From: Deltaproteobacteria bacterium
GTDB lineage: Bacteria; Desulfobacterota; Dissulfuribacteria; Dissulfuribacterales; QOAL01
Assembly: GCA_015486425.1 (NCBI GenBank)
Contig: WFRQ01000296.1
Coordinates: 1 to 8,565 of the forward strand
Direction of reading: 5' to 3'
DNA length: 8,565 bases
Shown: positions 6,893 through 8,565 of the stretch, piece after piece
Numbering within the stretch: position 1 is the first letter of the stretch
Layout of the letters: every line of letters begins with the position of its first letter
Position numbers and translations under genes: made by a program
Notes under the pieces: model-generated
Told to the model about the DNA's origin: nothing
Database searches by the model: none
Seen by the model: only the letters and a program-made list of their open reading frames with translations

Positions 6893-6992
6893 TTCAGAAC
6901 TCCTCACTCTTGTTTATTTGTATTTTTGTGTAACTGTTCAGCGTTTTTCCCATTCCTTTTGCTGAATAAAAACGTTTTCTGCCTGTACTTTC

Positions 6993-7010
6993 CAGCCCGT
7001 GCACGGCCTG
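6993..7010. promoter_or_regulatory. 18-bp palindrome, possible operator
   Basis: CAGcCCGTGCACGGcCTG is symmetric at every position except one mirrored C/C pair. It lies about 100 bp upstream of the exported-protein gene and could be an operator for its regulator; none is identified. Confidence 0.4.
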
Positions 7011-7067
7011 TAAATCAGCCGCTTATGTCGGTTATTGCTTGAAAGCACGAGCTTCTAACTTTGCTGA

Positions 7068-7083
7068 AGCAAATTTCATGCCT
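7068..7083 (-). promoter_or_regulatory. Possible sigma-54 promoter upstream of the exported-protein gene
   Basis: The minus strand reads GGCATGAAATTTGCTT, so GG (7082-7081) and GC (7070-7069) are exactly 10 bp apart as sigma-54 requires. It departs from TGGCACG-N4-TTGCW at the leading T and one internal base. The predicted start near 7057 gives a leader of about 165 nt to TTG 6892. The -12 part also lies in a separate dyad (TTTGCTGAAGCAAA, 7060-7073), so the match could be coincidental. Confidence 0.35.
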
Positions 7084-7355
7084 TTAACAGGAGAAAATGC
7101 TTAAGCAGTATAACTATGTAAAAATTATCTGAAGGCATGTGGTCTGTGCCTTTAACATAAGAGTATATAGAATGTAATATTTTCTTTACAAATGTGGTTC
7201 TATGGCTCCTTTGGGTTTAAAAGAGGGGCAGGCTGGGTATCAAGGAGTGCACATTAATAAGTTTCATAAGGTTGAAAACAGATTCCCCATGCTGTGTGTT
7301 TTTCTCAAATGATATTTTCCAGATTTGAAAACGGGAATTGCGTCTGCTGTTTTGC

Positions 7356-7411
7356 GTGCAAAAACTGCGCAAAATGCAAAAATTGCACCCGAGGAAATGC
7401 AAAAATTGCAC
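7356..7411. promoter_or_regulatory. Three-dyad array 1, probable activator binding sites
   Basis: Three 15-bp sites: GTGCAAAAACTGCGC (7356-7370), ATGCAAAAATTGCAC (7374-7388) and ATGCAAAAATTGCAC (7397-7411). Start-to-start spacings are 18 and 23 bp, the same as in array 2 (7827-7882). The half-site is RYGCA around 5 AT-rich bases. GCA/TGC half-sites with a short AT-rich centre are typical of Fis-type HTH activators such as NtrC. The array lies about 95 bp beyond the terminator of the downstream RNA unit. Confidence 0.65.
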
Positions 7412-7505
7412 CTTGGGATTTTTGGGGGCCAGGCGCTTGTCTCAACCAAATGCAGGTGAAAATGCGGTATGATGCGGCGAAAAGTGGGAAATGTGAGAAA
7501 AAAGC

Positions 7506-7546
7506 AAAAAAAGAAGGCCTTCTATGAGGAGGATCAGAAGGCCTTC
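7506..7546 (-). terminator. Intrinsic terminator of small RNA copy A
   Basis: On the minus strand GAAGGCCTTC (7546-7537) pairs with GAAGGCCTTC (7522-7513) over 10 bp, around a 14-nt loop containing CCUCC. A T7 run follows, then GC and a second T-run. Each arm is itself palindromic, so an alternative fold or intermolecular pairing is possible. Confidence 0.88.
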
Positions 7547-7602
7547 GGGGAGAGGAGGGTTGGGAGGGATAGGGAGTTTTATGTTATCTTTGCTGTGTTG
7601 TC
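7506..7602 (-). ncRNA. Predicted sigma-54-dependent small RNA, copy A (C-rich, anti-SD)
   Basis: Predicted transcript of about 97 nt from G7602 (12 nt past the -12 C) to the T7 run complementary to 7512-7506. The 5' third is A-rich and G-poor. It is followed by an unstructured C-rich stretch with CUCCC, CCCUCCC and CCUCCUCUCCCC, then a terminator hairpin whose loop shows CCUCC. These motifs are complementary to Shine-Dalgarno sequences, so a trans-acting translational regulator is likely. The RNA contains no AUG, GUG or UUG, which argues against a small ORF. Copy B (8042-8139) is identical except for two single-A length differences and one U in the final U-run, while the 11 bp between promoter and start differ. 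The U-tail and A-rich parts would suit Hfq binding (inference). No match to Qrr, GlmY or another named RNA is recognised. Confidence 0.8.
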
Positions 7603-7611
7603 TAAGTAATA

Positions 7612-7628
7612 ATGCAACAGGCGTGCCA
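7612..7628 (-). promoter_or_regulatory. Sigma-54 promoter of small RNA copy A
   Basis: TGGCACGCCTGTTGCAT on the minus strand is a full match to the -24/-12 consensus (TGGCACG-N4-TTGCW), with GG at 7627-7626 and GC at 7615-7614, 10 bp apart. It predicts a start at G7602. The same 17 bp occur at copy B. Confidence 0.88.
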
Positions 7629-7747
7629 GGCTGTCCTCAGGGCAAAAAAATTTATGTATGATATACAGGAATGATTGGAGCAGAGCAGGGATTGCTGTAA
7701 TTTTTATTAGTAAAAACGGAATGATTATGTGATGCAACTCTGTATAT

Positions 7748-7780
7748 TGCAAAAAAAACGGGCATGATTTTTTTGTTGCA
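7748..7780. promoter_or_regulatory. AT-rich dyad between array 2 and the copy A promoter
   Basis: TGCAA followed by an A-run (7748-7758) faces a T-run followed by TTGCA (7768-7780), with one mismatch and an 11-nt centre. The near-direct repeat TGCAACTCTGT / TGCAGCTCTGT (7733-7743 and 7777-7787) overlaps both edges. It lies about 145-180 bp upstream of start A. A bend or protein site is possible, as is a hairpin; no consensus was matched. Confidence 0.35.
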
Positions 7781-7826
7781 GCTCTGTTTTATATCTAAAG
7801 GCGCTAAATCATTCCTCGTATTTGGT

Positions 7827-7882
7827 GTGCAAAAAATGCACTTAGTGCAATAATTGCACAAAGGGGCGCGCAAATTTTGCGC
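7827..7882. promoter_or_regulatory. Three-dyad array 2, probable activator binding sites
   Basis: Three 15-bp dyads: GTGCAAAAAATGCAC (7827-7841), GTGCAATAATTGCAC (7845-7859, perfect) and GCGCAAATTTTGCGC (7868-7882, perfect). Start-to-start spacings of 18 and 23 bp match array 1 although the intervening bases differ. The array is centred about 253 bp upstream of start A and about 284 bp downstream of start B, within the range from which sigma-54 activators work by DNA looping. It could therefore serve one or both small RNAs. Confidence 0.7.
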
Positions 7883-8041
7883 ACAGGCGACAATGGTTGT
7901 CAGTCATACAAGATATTTCTGAAGGTAATATCATACTGGCGCACATGGGTATCTTTGTGAGTAAACAGATGCTTTTCCTGTAATGTTTGACCAGTTTTGC
8001 GCATGTACCGGGAAAATTTGCATGTATTTATGAAAAAAGAC

Positions 8042-8082
8042 AAAAAAGAAGGCCTTCTTATGAGGAGGATCAGAAGGCCTTC
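8042..8082 (-). terminator. Intrinsic terminator of small RNA copy B
   Basis: GAAGGCCTTC (8082-8073) pairs with GAAGGCCTTC (8057-8048) around a 15-nt loop with CCUCC. T6 follows, then GTC and a second T-run, on the minus strand. Confidence 0.88.
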
Positions 8083-8139
8083 GGGGAGAGGAGGGTTGGG
8101 AGGGATAGGGAGTTTTTATGTTATCTTTGCTGTGTTGTC
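8042..8139 (-). ncRNA. Predicted sigma-54-dependent small RNA, copy B (C-rich, anti-SD)
   Basis: Predicted transcript of about 98 nt from G8139 to the T6 run complementary to 8047-8042. It is the twin of copy A, with the same first bases GACAACACAGC, the same C-rich anti-Shine-Dalgarno stretch and the same terminator stem. Differences are one extra A in the A-run before CUCCC, one extra A in the terminator loop and one U fewer at the end. It starts 58 bp beyond the stop codon of the sigma-54 activator gene on the same strand, so regulator and RNA form one locus. No start codon occurs within it. A plus-strand frame across it (7987-8223) is not considered a gene. Confidence 0.8.
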
Positions 8140-8148
8140 TATAAGCTA

Positions 8149-8165
8149 ATGCAACAGGCGTGCCA
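8149..8165 (-). promoter_or_regulatory. Sigma-54 promoter of small RNA copy B
   Basis: TGGCACGCCTGTTGCAT on the minus strand (GG 8164-8163, GC 8152-8151, 10 bp apart), identical to the copy A promoter. It begins 33 bp after the activator stop codon. Sequence upstream of the -24 shares nothing obvious with copy A, so the repeat ends exactly at the promoter. Confidence 0.88.
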
Positions 8166-8197
8166 TGTTTGGTCCGGGTGGCGAATTTTTGTATATA

Positions 8198-8565
8198 TTA
8201 TTTCCCCATCCTGTAATTTTTAATTTTGTACTGCAGAGATCTCAGAGAAATTCCCAGCAGTTCTGCGGCTTTACGTCTGTGTCCCCCTGTTTTTTCAAGC
8301 GTGGCCTCTATGGCCTCCCGTTCCAGTTCATCAAGCCGTTTGGGCGCAAAGTCAATTTTATCATCGGAATGGGGGGAATGGGGGGAATCGCCATAGGATT
8401 GATCCTGACTTCCGGCAGAAAGCGGCGGAAGAAGTATCTCCCCACCCTTGGAAAGGATAATGGCCCGCTCAAGCACGTTGTGAAGCTCCCTTATGTTGCC
8501 TGGCCAGTTGTATGCCTCGAGTTGCTGCAGGAAATCCTCTGTTATCTCAGGAACCGCTTTTCCTA
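8198..8565 (-). CDS. Sigma-54 enhancer-binding transcription activator, C-terminal part
   Basis: The last 121 codons of an NtrC/AtoC-type activator; the N-terminal sensor and most of the AAA+ ATPase lie beyond the right edge. Visible first is the end of the AAA+ module, YNWPGNIRELHNVLERAIIL, the hallmark motif of sigma-54 activators. A low-complexity linker follows (SAGSQDQ..SPHSPHSDD), then a Fis-type helix-turn-helix: LDELEREAIEATLEKTGGHR and KAAELLGISLRSLQYKIKNY. Such proteins bind dyads upstream of -24/-12 promoters and remodel sigma-54 polymerase with ATP. Whether a receiver domain is present is unknown here. The stop is TAA at 8200-8198; small RNA copy B begins 58 bp downstream on the same strand. 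I infer that this protein activates the two small RNAs through the nearby dyad arrays. Confidence 0.95.
   Translation of the reverse strand, partial: GKAVPEITEDFLQQLEAYNWPGNIRELHNVLERAIILSKGGEILLPPLSAGSQDQSYGDSPHSPHSDDKIDFAPKRLDELEREAIEATLEKTGGHRRKAAELLGISLRSLQYKIKNYRMGK

Larger units (their letters stand above)
6908..7505. other. Gene-free region upstream of the exported-protein gene
   Basis: About 600 bp without a supportable gene. It contains a near-perfect palindrome (6993-7010), several TGC/GCA dyads (7036-7107), a possible sigma-54 promoter on the minus strand (7068-7083) and a weak sigma-70-like pair on the minus strand (TTGTAA 7191-7186, TATACT 7167-7162, 18-bp spacer). The direct repeat TGCCTTTAACA occurs at 7079-7089 and 7147-7157. 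The first three-dyad array lies at 7356-7411. Short reading frames here (for example 7217-7411 minus and 7294-7527 plus) mostly translate the repeats and look non-coding. Confidence 0.6.
7506..8165. repeat. Tandem direct repeat: two promoter-plus-RNA units
   Basis: Units 7506-7628 and 8042-8165, about 123-124 bp each, lie in the same orientation about 413 bp apart. Identity is nearly complete across the promoter and the transcribed part but drops in the short stretch between promoter and start (7603-7611 against 8140-8148), and outside the units. That mosaic shows selection on promoter and transcript rather than a very recent copy of the whole segment. Confidence 0.85.

Noticed and set aside
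6908..7300. 6S RNA near the cyclo-ligase gene, a known pairing in other bacteria
   Set aside because: No long rod-like fold with a central bubble could be recognised by eye on either strand. A covariance-model search would settle it.
7294..7527. Plus-strand frame of 77 codons, and the similar frame 7987-8223
   Set aside because: They translate the antisense of the small RNA units and dyad repeats, have no ribosome binding site of note, and the two copies differ in frame and length outside the repeat.
7356..7882. CRISPR-like array
   Set aside because: Short AT-rich dyads in two groups of three with 3-8 bp between them; there are no 20+ bp repeats with unique spacers and no cas genes.

Overview
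The window reads as chromosomal DNA of a Gram-negative, probably anaerobic bacterium, most likely a deltaproteobacterium (Desulfobacterota). This is an inference from the gene set (IspG, ProRS, HflK/HflC, a DUF3467 protein, 5-formyl-THF cyclo-ligase, a sigma-54 activator), from the sigma-54 promoters and from the intergenic palindromes. No rRNA, tRNA, IS element or CRISPR array was seen.

Layout. 1-1803 (minus strand): the start of proS and complete ispG, separated by a gap holding a short palindromic element. 2023-2859 (plus): a small protein of unknown function with a faint FliX-like look, followed 12 nt later by a single-domain CheY-like response regulator. 3032-3138: a long form of the same palindromic element. 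3146-5088 (minus): hflK-hflC, overlapping by ATGA. 5424-5705 (plus): a DUF3467 protein behind a leader hairpin. 5752-6892 (minus): 5-formyltetrahydrofolate cyclo-ligase preceded by an exported, OB-fold-like small protein with a Tat-type signal.

6908-8197 has no convincing protein gene and is the most interesting part. On the minus strand it holds two nearly identical transcription units of about 97-98 nt. Each has a textbook sigma-54 promoter (TGGCACG-N4-TTGCAT), a predicted start at the same G, a C-rich segment full of anti-Shine-Dalgarno motifs, and an intrinsic terminator whose loop displays CCUCC. The RNA contains no ATG, GTG or TTG. Each unit is followed by an array of three 15-bp dyads (consensus near RYGCA-N5-TGCRC). 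The two arrays differ in sequence but share exactly the same 18-bp and 23-bp spacings, as expected for binding sites of an oligomeric activator. Directly upstream on the same strand is the 3' end of a sigma-54 enhancer-binding protein gene (8198 to the window edge).

Interpretation. The right side looks like a self-contained regulatory locus: a sigma-54 activator, its probable operator arrays, and two tandem sigma-54-dependent small RNAs likely to act by pairing with ribosome binding sites. The logic resembles LuxO-Qrr in Vibrio and GlrR-GlmY in enterobacteria, but I recognise no sequence relation to those RNAs. Promoter, dyads, terminators and repeat identity are read from the sequence; transcription, targets and the activator-site pairing are inference.
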